A stretch of DNA of 64,000 nt, taken from contig NZ_BAOQ01000023.1 in assembly GCF_000344155.1 (NCBI RefSeq), forward strand, positions 1 to 64,000, read 5' to 3'. The DNA is from Gordonia paraffinivorans NBRC 108238. Its GTDB lineage: Bacteria > Actinomycetota > Actinomycetes > Mycobacteriales > Mycobacteriaceae. Shown in pieces: positions 44,047 through 54,370 of the stretch. The notes beneath the pieces are model-generated. The model saw only the letters and a list, made by a program, of their open reading frames with translations. It was not told the origin of the DNA and did not search any database. Both the position numbers and the translations under genes were made by a program. How positions within the stretch are numbered: position 1 is the stretch's first letter; the number at the start of each line of letters is the position of its first letter.

Positions 44047-45669
44047 TCAGCTGGTGCGGTATGCAGCCGCCTCGCGATCGGCCGCCCGCTGGAAAGCGAG
44101 GTCATCGGAAGCGCAGGCGAGGCAGATCGGCGCGTGACCGGCCGCCGGGTCGCGATCCATTTCGTAGGCGATGTAGGCGTCGCCGCAGCGATGGCAGCGG
44201 ACGCGCGCCTCCCACATGTCGTCGACCTCGTCGCGCGGGTCGTACGGCCGCTTCATGACGAACCAACCGTCGCGGTAGAACGCGAGGGCAACCGAATAGA
44301 CGACGCCGGCGACGACGAAGGCGACCGGGGGTGCCCACAGCGCACCGGAGCCTTCGTCGACGAGGATGAGCAAGATGCCGATGGCCGATGCGATCCCCCA
44401 TGCGCCCACGCCCGCTGGGTTGACTGCCGGAACCCGACCCGGTCGGAACTCGAGCGAGTCCGGGGCCAATTTGCGCAGTCGCATCCAGACGATGTGGGCG
44501 AGAGCGATCGCTACCCATCCGACGATGAGCACACCCTGGTACTGCAGCGAGGTGGTAATCCAGGACAGCACGTTGGTGAGCATCATCAGGTAGGCGATGA
44601 CCGCCACCACAGCGACCCAGAAGGTGCGCGGCATCGAAAACTTCAGCGTCCGGGCGAAGAAGTTCTGGAAGTTCGTCGAGGCGAGGTAGAAGTTGCCGCT
44701 GTTGACGCGGGTCTGGCTCACCAGCACCCACAGCAGGCCCCAGATGCCCATCATCCCGATCACGCCGAGAATGGCGGACTCCTCCGACAGTGGGCCGGCG
44801 ATGGTGATGGTCTGAGCCAGGAACATGCCGACCGCCGCGTTGACGAGCAGGGTGACCACGTAGAACGGGGTGCCGAACGAGACGCGCGCATTGAAGGCCG
44901 CGTCTTGCGGCCGTCCGAACCGGGCGTAGTCCCAGGCCATCATGGTGACCACCCAGACGCCCATATAGATGACGAACGAGAACCACCAACCCGGGACGCC
45001 GATGTCGGCGGCGGTCTCCGGTTTGTAGGTCAGCCACTCGTTGCTGTAACCGTACTCGGCGATTGCCCACACGACCGATCCCACGAGTCCCAGCACGTAC
45101 AGCGGCAGGAGCACGCCGTTGAGACGGTCGAGCCAGGTCGTCACACCGCGCCAGGCCAGCGGCGCCTGGTAGGCCACCACGACGAACGCCCAGAACGCCA
45201 TCGGCAGTCCGCCGAAGTAGGCGTGCAGCGCGGATGCCACGATCGCACCCTCGGCGACCACGTAGTAGGCGATCGTGATGCCGAACAAAGCTGCGGCGAA
45301 GGCGGAGCCGGCGCGCCCGAACACCACGCGGGAGAACAGTGAGACGCTCGTGCCGGTCTGGTTGGCGAACTTCGCCGCCACCGAGTTGATGGCCCCGTAG
45401 GCCAGCACCGACAGGCCGATACCGATGAGGGCATCGGCCGCGCCCACCGACAGCGACACTGTGGCGCCGACGACCACGAAGAACATCGCGCTCATCAAAC
45501 CGAACCAGGCCATCGACACCGACGACCGGGAGGTCCGCCACGACCGGGGCACGATGTGCAGCGAATAGTCCTCGGCCGCGGCGCGCGCGAGGACATGCGG
45601 GTCATCGGTGTGGGTCACCTCGAGGGCGGGCACGCCACCCGACTTCGAGGAGGAGATGTCAAGAGTCAT
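44047..45669 (-). CDS. NCS1-family permease with a C-terminal zinc-ribbon tail
   Basis: A 540-residue nucleobase/cation symporter-1 type transporter with about twelve helices. VPRSWRTSRSSVSMAWFGLM and FANQTGTSVSLFSRVVFGRA are family signatures. NCS1 members import purines, pyrimidines, hydantoins or allantoin. The last 65 residues are soluble and hold CHRCGDAYIAYEMD and CLACASDDLAFQRA. The resulting CxxC-21-CxxC arrangement fits a zinc ribbon and is not part of usual NCS1 proteins. It is the third gene of the hyuA-hyuB-permease operon, 117 nt after hyuB. It is the probable uptake system for the locus substrate. Confidence 0.85.
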   Translation of the reverse strand: MTLDISSSKSGGVPALEVTHTDDPHVLARAAAEDYSLHIVPRSWRTSRSSVSMAWFGLMSAMFFVVVGATVSLSVGAADALIGIGLSVLAYGAINSVAAKFANQTGTSVSLFSRVVFGRAGSAFAAALFGITIAYYVVAEGAIVASALHAYFGGLPMAFWAFVVVAYQAPLAWRGVTTWLDRLNGVLLPLYVLGLVGSVVWAIAEYGYSNEWLTYKPETAADIGVPGWWFSFVIYMGVWVVTMMAWDYARFGRPQDAAFNARVSFGTPFYVVTLLVNAAVGMFLAQTITIAGPLSEESAILGVIGMMGIWGLLWVLVSQTRVNSGNFYLASTNFQNFFARTLKFSMPRTFWVAVVAVIAYLMMLTNVLSWITTSLQYQGVLIVGWVAIALAHIVWMRLRKLAPDSLEFRPGRVPAVNPAGVGAWGIASAIGILLILVDEGSGALWAPPVAFVVAGVVYSVALAFYRDGWFVMKRPYDPRDEVDDMWEARVRCHRCGDAYIAYEMDRDPAAGHAPICLACASDDLAFQRAADREAAAYRTS

Positions 45670-45786
45670 GGAGATCGTTCCTTTTCGCAGACGTGAGGGA
45701 TACAGGGGCGGCGGGTGGGGGCGTCGTTGCCCACCACCCGCCGCTGGGTGTCGAGGAGGAGAGGTCGTACCGGCCGGGTCGGCGGC

Positions 45787-47799
45787 TCAGACTGTCGCAG
45801 TCTCGGAGACGCGTAGGGTGCCCGGGACATAGTCGACGTTCGGGTCGTCGGTCCAGTGCACGATGGTGCGTCGCTGCAACATCTCTCGGAATTGGCCCGT
45901 CGTCTTGGCCAGGACCTCGCCGCTGCCCCAGTCGAGGATCACCCCGAACTGACGTACGCAGTCCATCTCGTTGATCAGGCCGGCTCGGTACTCGTCAGAG
46001 ACCTCGTGCGGGTCGCGTTCCATCCAGGACCGGCGGTGGGTGCGGATGTACTCACGCGCGGCGAGGGTCGCCTCGAGATCGACCTCGTACTCGAGGATCT
46101 CGGGATCGATCGCCTTGATGACGACGCCGTAGTCCTTCTCGGCGCGCTCGATGGTGACGTAGCCGTCGATGACGTCCTCGAGTACGGCGTCGATGTCTCG
46201 CTGCAACGGGTCACCGAGTCCGCCGCCGCCGGCCGAGGGGCGGGTGAAGACGTCGCCGGACCTGATCGGTTCGGCGGCGAAGATCGAGCCGAGATACCGC
46301 TCGTTCTCGGTCCCCTTGTTCAGCCACACCCCGTGCGGGATGGACGGCAGGCCGCCCCACAGGCCCCAGGTCACCGACCGTTCCCGGTCGCAGCAGTAGG
46401 ACATCACGGTGTTGTCGCTCGCCCAGAGCTTTCCACCCTTTTCGGCGCCTAGGCCGCCGCGGTACTTGCCCGGACCACCCGAGTCGGGGACGAGGTCGTG
46501 GCAACTGGTCAGCACAGGCGCCAGGCGTTCCTGACCCTCGAAAGGCTGTGTGCCGTACTGGACTCCGAACACCGCGGCCGAGGCGTTGTAGCCGTCGGCG
46601 CCGTTTCGGGCGCCCCAGCCGCCCATCATCCAGTCGTACCACATGAAGTTGGGGTTGCCCTCGCCACGCTGATCGCGGCCGCCGACGAGCAGGTACTCAA
46701 GGTTGAACGTGCACGCCATCGCGCGCTCGGGCTGGATATCGGACCAGATCTCAAAGACAGAGCTCATGATCTTCTCGAACGGACCTGAGCAGAAGCCTGC
46801 GCACGGTGAGGGCCAGTCGGCGTTGACGATCGAACCGAGCGGCCCTAGATCGGCGGTGACGACCCGGTAGAAGCCGGAATTCAGCGGGATGTCCGGGAAC
46901 TGCATCTTGGTGCCGGCGACGATGCCGGCGAACGAACCGCCGAACCCGGCGTTGAGCATCGACGAGATCGAGGCGTGGGACTCGCTCAGATCATAGTGGA
47001 CGGTGTCTCCGGAGATCGTCATGCGCGTCTTGATCGGGATGAGTCCTTCGCCGAGCGCCGGGTCCTGATCGATGTAGTCCTCGGTGTACCACACACCGTC
47101 GGGCAGGGCGGCGATCTTGGCCCGGGTGAGGTCCTCGACGTAGTCCTGGACCTCGGCCATCGCCGTCTTGACCGTATCGACGCCGTACTTGTCGCACAGA
47201 CGCTGGATTTCGCGCTCAGCGACGCGAGTGGCCTCCGCCTGCGCCTGCATGTCGCCGATGACGTCGCGCGGGCTGCGGGTGTTCTTCGCAATGAGGTGGG
47301 CGACGTCCTCGAGGAACTGGTCCCTGCTCCACAGGCGGGTGGGCGGGATACGCAGCCCCTCGCCCATGTGGTCGAGCGCCTTGACGTTGAACGAACCGGG
47401 CGTCGCGCCGCCCACGTCGGCCCAGTGGCCGTTGGCCTGCGCGTAGCCTAGCAATTCACCGTGGTAGTAGATCGGGCGGATGATGCGGGTGTCGTTGAAG
47501 TGGCTGCCGCCTTCGTAGACGTCGTTGATGACGAAGACGTCGCCGGGATGGATGTCACCCTCGAACTGCCGGATGACGGCCTTGGCGGTGTAGTGCAGCG
47601 TGCCCACGTGGGCGGCGATGTCGCCGGTGCCCTGCATCACCGTGTTGCCCTCGGTGTCGCAGATCGCCGAGGAGAAGTCGCGCGAATAGATGACGAACGA
47701 GTAGCAGGTCCGCAGGATCTGCTCGGCCATCTGATCGACAGTGTTGATGAAGGCGTTCTTGAGCACCTCGAAGGTGACCGGGTCCAGAGTGGTTGCCAT
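45787..47799 (-). CDS. Hydantoinase B/oxoprolinase-type subunit
   Basis: A 670-residue protein of the HyuB family (also caprolactamase B, acetone/acetophenone carboxylase subunits). MATTLDPVTFEVLKNAFINT is the canonical start. VMQGTGDIAAHVGTLHYTAK, HFNDTRIIRPIYYHGELLGY and SAGGGGLGDPLQRDIDAVLE are family motifs. The C-terminal 80 residues (WMERDPHEVSDEYRAGLINE) extend beyond standard HyuB. Together with HyuA it should open a cyclic amide or carboxylate an activated substrate with ATP. The gap to hyuA is 33 nt. Confidence 0.85.
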   Translation of the reverse strand: MATTLDPVTFEVLKNAFINTVDQMAEQILRTCYSFVIYSRDFSSAICDTEGNTVMQGTGDIAAHVGTLHYTAKAVIRQFEGDIHPGDVFVINDVYEGGSHFNDTRIIRPIYYHGELLGYAQANGHWADVGGATPGSFNVKALDHMGEGLRIPPTRLWSRDQFLEDVAHLIAKNTRSPRDVIGDMQAQAEATRVAEREIQRLCDKYGVDTVKTAMAEVQDYVEDLTRAKIAALPDGVWYTEDYIDQDPALGEGLIPIKTRMTISGDTVHYDLSESHASISSMLNAGFGGSFAGIVAGTKMQFPDIPLNSGFYRVVTADLGPLGSIVNADWPSPCAGFCSGPFEKIMSSVFEIWSDIQPERAMACTFNLEYLLVGGRDQRGEGNPNFMWYDWMMGGWGARNGADGYNASAAVFGVQYGTQPFEGQERLAPVLTSCHDLVPDSGGPGKYRGGLGAEKGGKLWASDNTVMSYCCDRERSVTWGLWGGLPSIPHGVWLNKGTENERYLGSIFAAEPIRSGDVFTRPSAGGGGLGDPLQRDIDAVLEDVIDGYVTIERAEKDYGVVIKAIDPEILEYEVDLEATLAAREYIRTHRRSWMERDPHEVSDEYRAGLINEMDCVRQFGVILDWGSGEVLAKTTGQFREMLQRRTIVHWTDDPNVDYVPGTLRVSETATV

Positions 47800-47832
47800 G
47801 ACGTGGTTTTCCTTGTCTGTCGGAGAGGGTGT

Positions 47833-49884
<2,052 letters not shown>

Positions 49885-49997
49885 ATGGACACCTCGTTGG
49901 TAGGCGGTGCGGGGACGCCACTACGAAACGCCCTGCGGCGGAAGCAGACAATTGGCTCAGTTGCCAGGCCGGTGCGGTCCGGCCTTGGACCCCGGCA

Positions 49998-50019
49998 CGC
50001 CCCGGTGGCCACCGGGGCG
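49998..50019. promoter_or_regulatory. Perfect 22-bp palindrome in the hyuA-pucR intergenic region
   Basis: CGCCCCGGTGG joined directly to its reverse complement CCACCGGGGCG. It lies 113 nt before the hyuA start, in the divergent promoter region. It could be an operator or an RNA hairpin in the hyuA leader. Confidence 0.5.
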
Positions 50020-50114
50020 GCGCGACCAGGGCAAACGCGGAACTGGGGGCCGGTAACGGGATTGTGTCCGAAATGGATACGAAACGTTTTGTCACACAAC
50101 GGAAACCTCGTTGC

Positions 50115-50146
50115 GGCGATCGGTCGAGTGGGCGATCTGTCGAGTG
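50115..50146. promoter_or_regulatory. Tandem 16-bp direct repeats before pucR
   Basis: GGCGATCGGTCGAGTG (50115-50130) and GGCGATCTGTCGAGTG (50131-50146) differ at one base. They lie 57-88 nt before the pucR start, spaced like two turns of a regulator-binding array. They are candidate PucR sites. Confidence 0.45.
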
Positions 50147-50202
50147 GAGGGATCTGCCGGGTGCGTCGATAATCGAGGGGCCACGACACACGGGAGGTCC
50201 GG

Positions 50203-51732
50203 ATGCCGACGGTGGGTGAGGTCGCCGACCGGCTCGGTCTGCTGCCGTTGACGCCCGGCCCCGCCGAGCGCACCCGCCGCCAGGAGGTCACCGGGGTCGC
50301 CGAGTGTGCGTCGGCCGCGCCGGAGGTGAAGGCCGGCAACCTGGTCTGTATGCGCGAGACGGGCTGGCGGGCGGCGGGCGCACCAGGTGCGTTCGTCGCC
50401 GCGATCCGCAGGCGTGGAGTGTGCGCCGTGGTGGTCGACACTGATGATCGTTGTCTGACAGCGGAGTTCGTCTCGGCATGTGTGCAGCAGGGCGTGCCGA
50501 TCTACATGCTGCCCAAGGGGTGCCGGTTCGACGACATCCGGGCACTGTTCGACGAGGCCCAGCCGCAGGCTGTTGAGGAGTCCGACCCGGACCCGGTTAC
50601 CGTGATCGCCGACCTGCTCGACTCGTTGCGCCGCAGGTCCTCGATCTTCGGGGCGGTGGTCCTCGACGGAGCGGTCCTCGTGGCGCCGTCACAGGAGCCC
50701 GATCTGGGACTGTTGGCCAAGACGGTCGCCCTTCCGGCGGCGGCCATGCATGCGATTTCGGGAATCGCTGCGGCGCTGAACATCACCCTGCCCCGGTCGA
50801 AGGCCGCGCTGGCGCTGTCGAATCCGGAGCGGCGGCCGCTGGAGCCGGCCCGGGTGCGCAAACTGGTCCACGACCTCGACGCCGCGACGTACGTCCTGAA
50901 GGCCCAGCGGCTGATGCGTAGGCCGCTAGAGGCGGTGCTGGTGCGCGAGCTGCTCGAGGCCCGGCTGCCGGCCTCCGCGATGGAGCCGTGGGTCGAGTCG
51001 TTCGGATACGTGTCCGGCGACCGCGTGCACTCGGTTGCGGTAATCGTCGACGAGCAGGCGGCCATCACACCGTCCCGGGTCGTCGAGGCCCTACACGACC
51101 TGGGTGCCGCCGCCGGGTTGTCGACGATCGCGGCCGCGTACGGGTCGTCGGCCTATGCCCTGGTCAAAACGGGAACCGAGAAGGAACCGCAGGCGCCGTC
51201 GCGCGGTGACTTCGGCCGGCAGATGAAGGTCTTCGAGGAACTCTTCGTCGCGCGTCATCCCGGTCTGGCGGTAGGCGGCAGTTCCTACCTCATCCGCGGT
51301 AGCGACGATCTCATGAGAGGCCTGATCAACGCCCGTCAGATGGCCGAGCGGCGGTCCCGGTCCCGCGATGCTGGGTCGGTCGGAGTGGTCCTGCCGGTCC
51401 CCTTCGCGGCCACCCTTCTCGCCGGCGATCCCGAACGCGCCCGGGCGCTTCACCGGTCGCTGCTCGGACCCGTTGCCGCATACGACCGGGAGAAGGACAC
51501 GAACTACGTGTCCACGCTGCAGACTTTCTTCGCCCTCGACTGCAGCTCGGGCGCGACCGCCAACGAGCTCGGCATCCACATCAACACGCTGCGCTATCGG
51601 CTGTCGCGGATCGAGAAACTGACCGGCCGGGGCCTGCAGACGATGGCCGACCGGACCGACTACTACCTCGCGCTATGTCTCGGCGAGGCGGCCCGAGGCC
51701 GGGTCGACCGCGGCGGGGAAGTCGCTCCCTGA
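50203..51732 (+). CDS. PucR-family transcriptional regulator
   Basis: A 509-residue regulator. PucR members sense purine, amide or related metabolites and activate catabolic operons. The N-terminal PucR domain (MPTVGEVADRLGLLPLTPGP, then CASAAPEVKAGNLVCMRETG) binds ligand, a central GGDEF-like region follows, and the C-terminal HTH_30 helix-turn-helix is NELGIHINTLRYRLSRIEKL at about residues 458-477. It is divergent from the hyuA-hyuB-permease operon. Its 3' end overlaps the convergent AmiC-like gene by 60 nt. It is the obvious candidate controller of the locus. Confidence 0.9.
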   Translation: MPTVGEVADRLGLLPLTPGPAERTRRQEVTGVAECASAAPEVKAGNLVCMRETGWRAAGAPGAFVAAIRRRGVCAVVVDTDDRCLTAEFVSACVQQGVPIYMLPKGCRFDDIRALFDEAQPQAVEESDPDPVTVIADLLDSLRRRSSIFGAVVLDGAVLVAPSQEPDLGLLAKTVALPAAAMHAISGIAAALNITLPRSKAALALSNPERRPLEPARVRKLVHDLDAATYVLKAQRLMRRPLEAVLVRELLEARLPASAMEPWVESFGYVSGDRVHSVAVIVDEQAAITPSRVVEALHDLGAAAGLSTIAAAYGSSAYALVKTGTEKEPQAPSRGDFGRQMKVFEELFVARHPGLAVGGSSYLIRGSDDLMRGLINARQMAERRSRSRDAGSVGVVLPVPFAATLLAGDPERARALHRSLLGPVAAYDREKDTNYVSTLQTFFALDCSSGATANELGIHINTLRYRLSRIEKLTGRGLQTMADRTDYYLALCLGEAARGRVDRGGEVAP

Positions 51733-52803
51733 CCACCAGGGATCAGGCAGCCGCGCGTCGAACTCCCGGATGACGGAGTATCGGCCGTGCTCGGCACGGC
51801 CGATGTAGGCCGGATGCGCGCTGTAGTGGTTGGCGCGGAAGAAGAACGGCGCCCCCTCGGGGCTGTCGTCGAAGCGGATCCCGATCAGCGCGCGCGACAG
51901 GTCGTCGTGGTCGAGCGATCCCGCCGTCTCCGCCGCGAGCGCGAGGGCGTGCACCGCGTTGAACGCGCCGACCTGGACCGCGTGACTCCAGACCTGTCCG
52001 CGGACCTCGAGCAGCTGCCGCCGGTAGTCGGCGTTCACGCCCGAGGACAGGCCGGAAAAGTAGGTCGCGACCATGTAGTGTCCGTCGCTCACCTCGGTGG
52101 GCATGTGGGCGAGATCGAGTTCGGTGGTGACCGTCGCGGCGATGGGCGTGGTCTCGGCGGTGAATCCCGCGAGATGGTACTGGGTGTAGAACGCGGTGGT
52201 CGAGTCGGTACTTACCAGGTTGGAAATGACGACCGAGGGCTGCTTGGCCGCGATGTCATCGATGATCGCCTCGAACCGGGTCTCGCCGATCGGACTGTAT
52301 CGATCGCCCACCACCTCGATCCCGAGCCGCCCGGCGAGCCGGCGGATCGCCTCGGACAGCACCCGCGGATAGATGTAGTCCGATCCGACCACGTACACAC
52401 GCCGGCCTAGCGTGTCGGCGATCCACGCGAGGTAGTCGGCGACGTACTGATTCGGGGCCGCACCGCAGTAGAAGATGCGGGGATCGGTCTCCTCACCCTC
52501 GAAGTAGGTGGGGTACATGAGCAGGGTCGAGTTGGAGTGGATCGCCGGTATCAGGGCCAACCGGGCGGCCGAAGTGTACCCGCCGACGATGGCGTCGACG
52601 TTCTCGACCCGGCACAGGTGGTCCACGCCGCGCGCAGTCGAGGAGACCTCGGACTGGTCGTCGTAGATCGCGACCTCGATAGCGCAGCCCAGAACGCCTC
52701 CGCGGGCATTGATCTGATGCACGGCCAGCATTGCGCCGTCGAGGATCGACTGCTCCATCTCGGCCTGGACACCCGACAGTGAGTAGAGCATCCCGAGTTT
52801 CAC
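51673..52803 (-). CDS. AmiC/UrtA-like amide-binding protein without signal peptide
   Basis: A 376-residue periplasmic-binding-fold protein most like the Pseudomonas amide sensor AmiC and UrtA. MLYSLSGVQAEMEQSILDGA starts it, LLMYPTYFEGEE and YVVGSDYIYPRVLSEAIRRL are close to AmiC motifs. From the GTG at 52803 there is no signal peptide or lipobox, and no branched-chain-type permease or ATPase is near. It is therefore more likely a cytoplasmic ligand sensor than a transporter subunit. AmiC normally works with the antiterminator AmiR, which is absent; the neighbouring PucR may be its partner. It overlaps pucR tail-to-tail. Confidence 0.75.
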   Translation of the reverse strand: MKLGMLYSLSGVQAEMEQSILDGAMLAVHQINARGGVLGCAIEVAIYDDQSEVSSTARGVDHLCRVENVDAIVGGYTSAARLALIPAIHSNSTLLMYPTYFEGEETDPRIFYCGAAPNQYVADYLAWIADTLGRRVYVVGSDYIYPRVLSEAIRRLAGRLGIEVVGDRYSPIGETRFEAIIDDIAAKQPSVVISNLVSTDSTTAFYTQYHLAGFTAETTPIAATVTTELDLAHMPTEVSDGHYMVATYFSGLSSGVNADYRRQLLEVRGQVWSHAVQVGAFNAVHALALAAETAGSLDHDDLSRALIGIRFDDSPEGAPFFFRANHYSAHPAYIGRAEHGRYSVIREFDARLPDPWWSGSDFPAAVDPASGRLAET

Positions 52804-52941
52804 GTCGGTTCCCCATTGACACGGTCGGTCTGCATGGGTGCCACTATGCCAGCTACGGCCTCGGCCTGCTGTGGTGCGTTTCGCCACGGTGCCGGACGTG
52901 CCGCCGCCGGACCAGATCGGTGCCGGAGGCTGCGTTCGCGG

Positions 52942-54210
52942 TCAGTGCCCGGTGATCTCCTTCGCCGAATGCCCGATCGTCACGTCGTCGCCCGACATGA
53001 TCCGCATGAACTCGCGCTGTTCGGCCATCCCGCGGATCGCGGCGCGCTCGCGCCCGCCGGGCCGCAACGCGGCGACCGATCGGACGAGGTTGATCGGCAA
53101 CCGCATCAGCGGATACCACGGGAACACGAACGGCAGCCCGAGGGTGTGCATCGCCGACGGCCCGAGGAAGCCGCTGGTGATCGAAAGGTGTTGCGACCGC
53201 GCGATCTTGCGACGCAGTTTCGGGAAGCGCCGGTAGTTCCACTGGTCCGGGTCGTCGCCCATCGGGACCGAGAGTTGCCGCGTCGTCTCGTCGGGCGTGG
53301 AGAGCACGTACGACGTGTGGTACAGCACGCGGATCGCGTCGCGGAAGTCGCGTGGCAGGAACTCGTCGTCGACCCCGAGAAGCCAGCCCGTGTACCTGGT
53401 GAGGTGCGCGACGGCGTCGTATTCGCTGGGGCGGTAGACGATTCCCATCATGATCGCGCCCACACTCGGCGACACCAGGGCGCCCACGAGCGTGGCGGCC
53501 ATGTCGGTCTGATTGATCGGCAGACCCCATTCGGCGGGGTCCCAGTCGTCCATTCGGGCGACGTGGCGTCGGACGATGGCGTGGATGAGCCGCACGCGCA
53601 GCGTCGACTTGTAGCCGACTCCCTGTGGGCGCAAACCATTTTCGGTGATGACGTCGGTGGCCCACTGGGTCGTCTCGGCGAACCGTCGGTTGGACCCCTT
53701 CTCCAGTGCGCCGGTCCGCAGCAGCGTCTGGTTGAAACCGGAGAACTGATAGCCACCGAGCAGTGCGACGTCGCGTGCGATGTACAGGCCGTCGGCGCCG
53801 CCGCTGCGCATCACGCGGGCGCCCTCCTCGATGATCTCGCGGTTGACCCAGCCCGGGACCTTCTCGTAGATCTCGAAGAACTCCCGCAGGGGAGCGGGCG
53901 CGTCGGGGACCGAGTCGATGCCGCCCTCGAGGGCGCGCTCGAACAGCGGGCGGGCCGCGCTCATGCCGACCGAGTGCATCCAGTCGACCAGGCGGTCGGC
54001 GTCCGGATCGCCGACGTTCAGCAGCTCGCCGAGATGGGTGAACAGTTCCCGGGTGGGCTTGCGCAGGCCGAGCAGCGGGCCCACCACACGCAGCCCGATG
54101 GGGATCGAGCACAGGCGGTCCGGATGGCGGGCCGGGATTTTCGGGGCGGGGGCGTCCTGCGCGGACGGATTCGCCGGGCGCGCCGACGCGGCGAGTGGTG
54201 AGGTCGTCAT
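52942..54210 (-). CDS. Oxygenase MpaB family (DUF2236) protein, copy 2
   Basis: A 422-residue paralogue of the 19898 protein, only distantly alike and closer in layout to the latex-clearing oxygenase group. Its conserved core is LYIARDVALLGGYQFSGFNQ, then GYKSTLRVRLIHAIVRRHVA, where Lys, Arg and His match the heme-pocket region of Lcp-type enzymes. LPINQTDMAATLVGALVSPS and TRYTGWLLGVDDEFLPRDFR follow. I used the ATG at 54210 (MTTSPLAASARP). A function in hydrocarbon or lipid oxidation is possible; the substrate is unknown. The 160-nt gap upstream contains no gene. Confidence 0.75.
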   Translation of the reverse strand: MTTSPLAASARPANPSAQDAPAPKIPARHPDRLCSIPIGLRVVGPLLGLRKPTRELFTHLGELLNVGDPDADRLVDWMHSVGMSAARPLFERALEGGIDSVPDAPAPLREFFEIYEKVPGWVNREIIEEGARVMRSGGADGLYIARDVALLGGYQFSGFNQTLLRTGALEKGSNRRFAETTQWATDVITENGLRPQGVGYKSTLRVRLIHAIVRRHVARMDDWDPAEWGLPINQTDMAATLVGALVSPSVGAIMMGIVYRPSEYDAVAHLTRYTGWLLGVDDEFLPRDFRDAIRVLYHTSYVLSTPDETTRQLSVPMGDDPDQWNYRRFPKLRRKIARSQHLSITSGFLGPSAMHTLGLPFVFPWYPLMRLPINLVRSVAALRPGGRERAAIRGMAEQREFMRIMSGDDVTIGHSAKEITGH

Positions 54211-54370
54211 CGGACGGACTCCGATCGGTGCGTTCTGGTATGCCGGGGCAGTTTGGTTACGGCTGTTACCAGAAACGTAGGCCCGCCGGAGGGGTCGTGT
54301 CAATGAGACGATCAAACCGCAGTGTCCCAATGGGCAGGTCGGGGCACCGCCTGACGCCGCCCAGGTGCGC

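Noticed and set aside
51673-52803. Substrate-binding subunit of a urea or branched-chain amino acid ABC importer
   Set aside because: There is no signal peptide from the supported start and no permease or ATPase genes nearby; sequence is closer to AmiC-type sensors.
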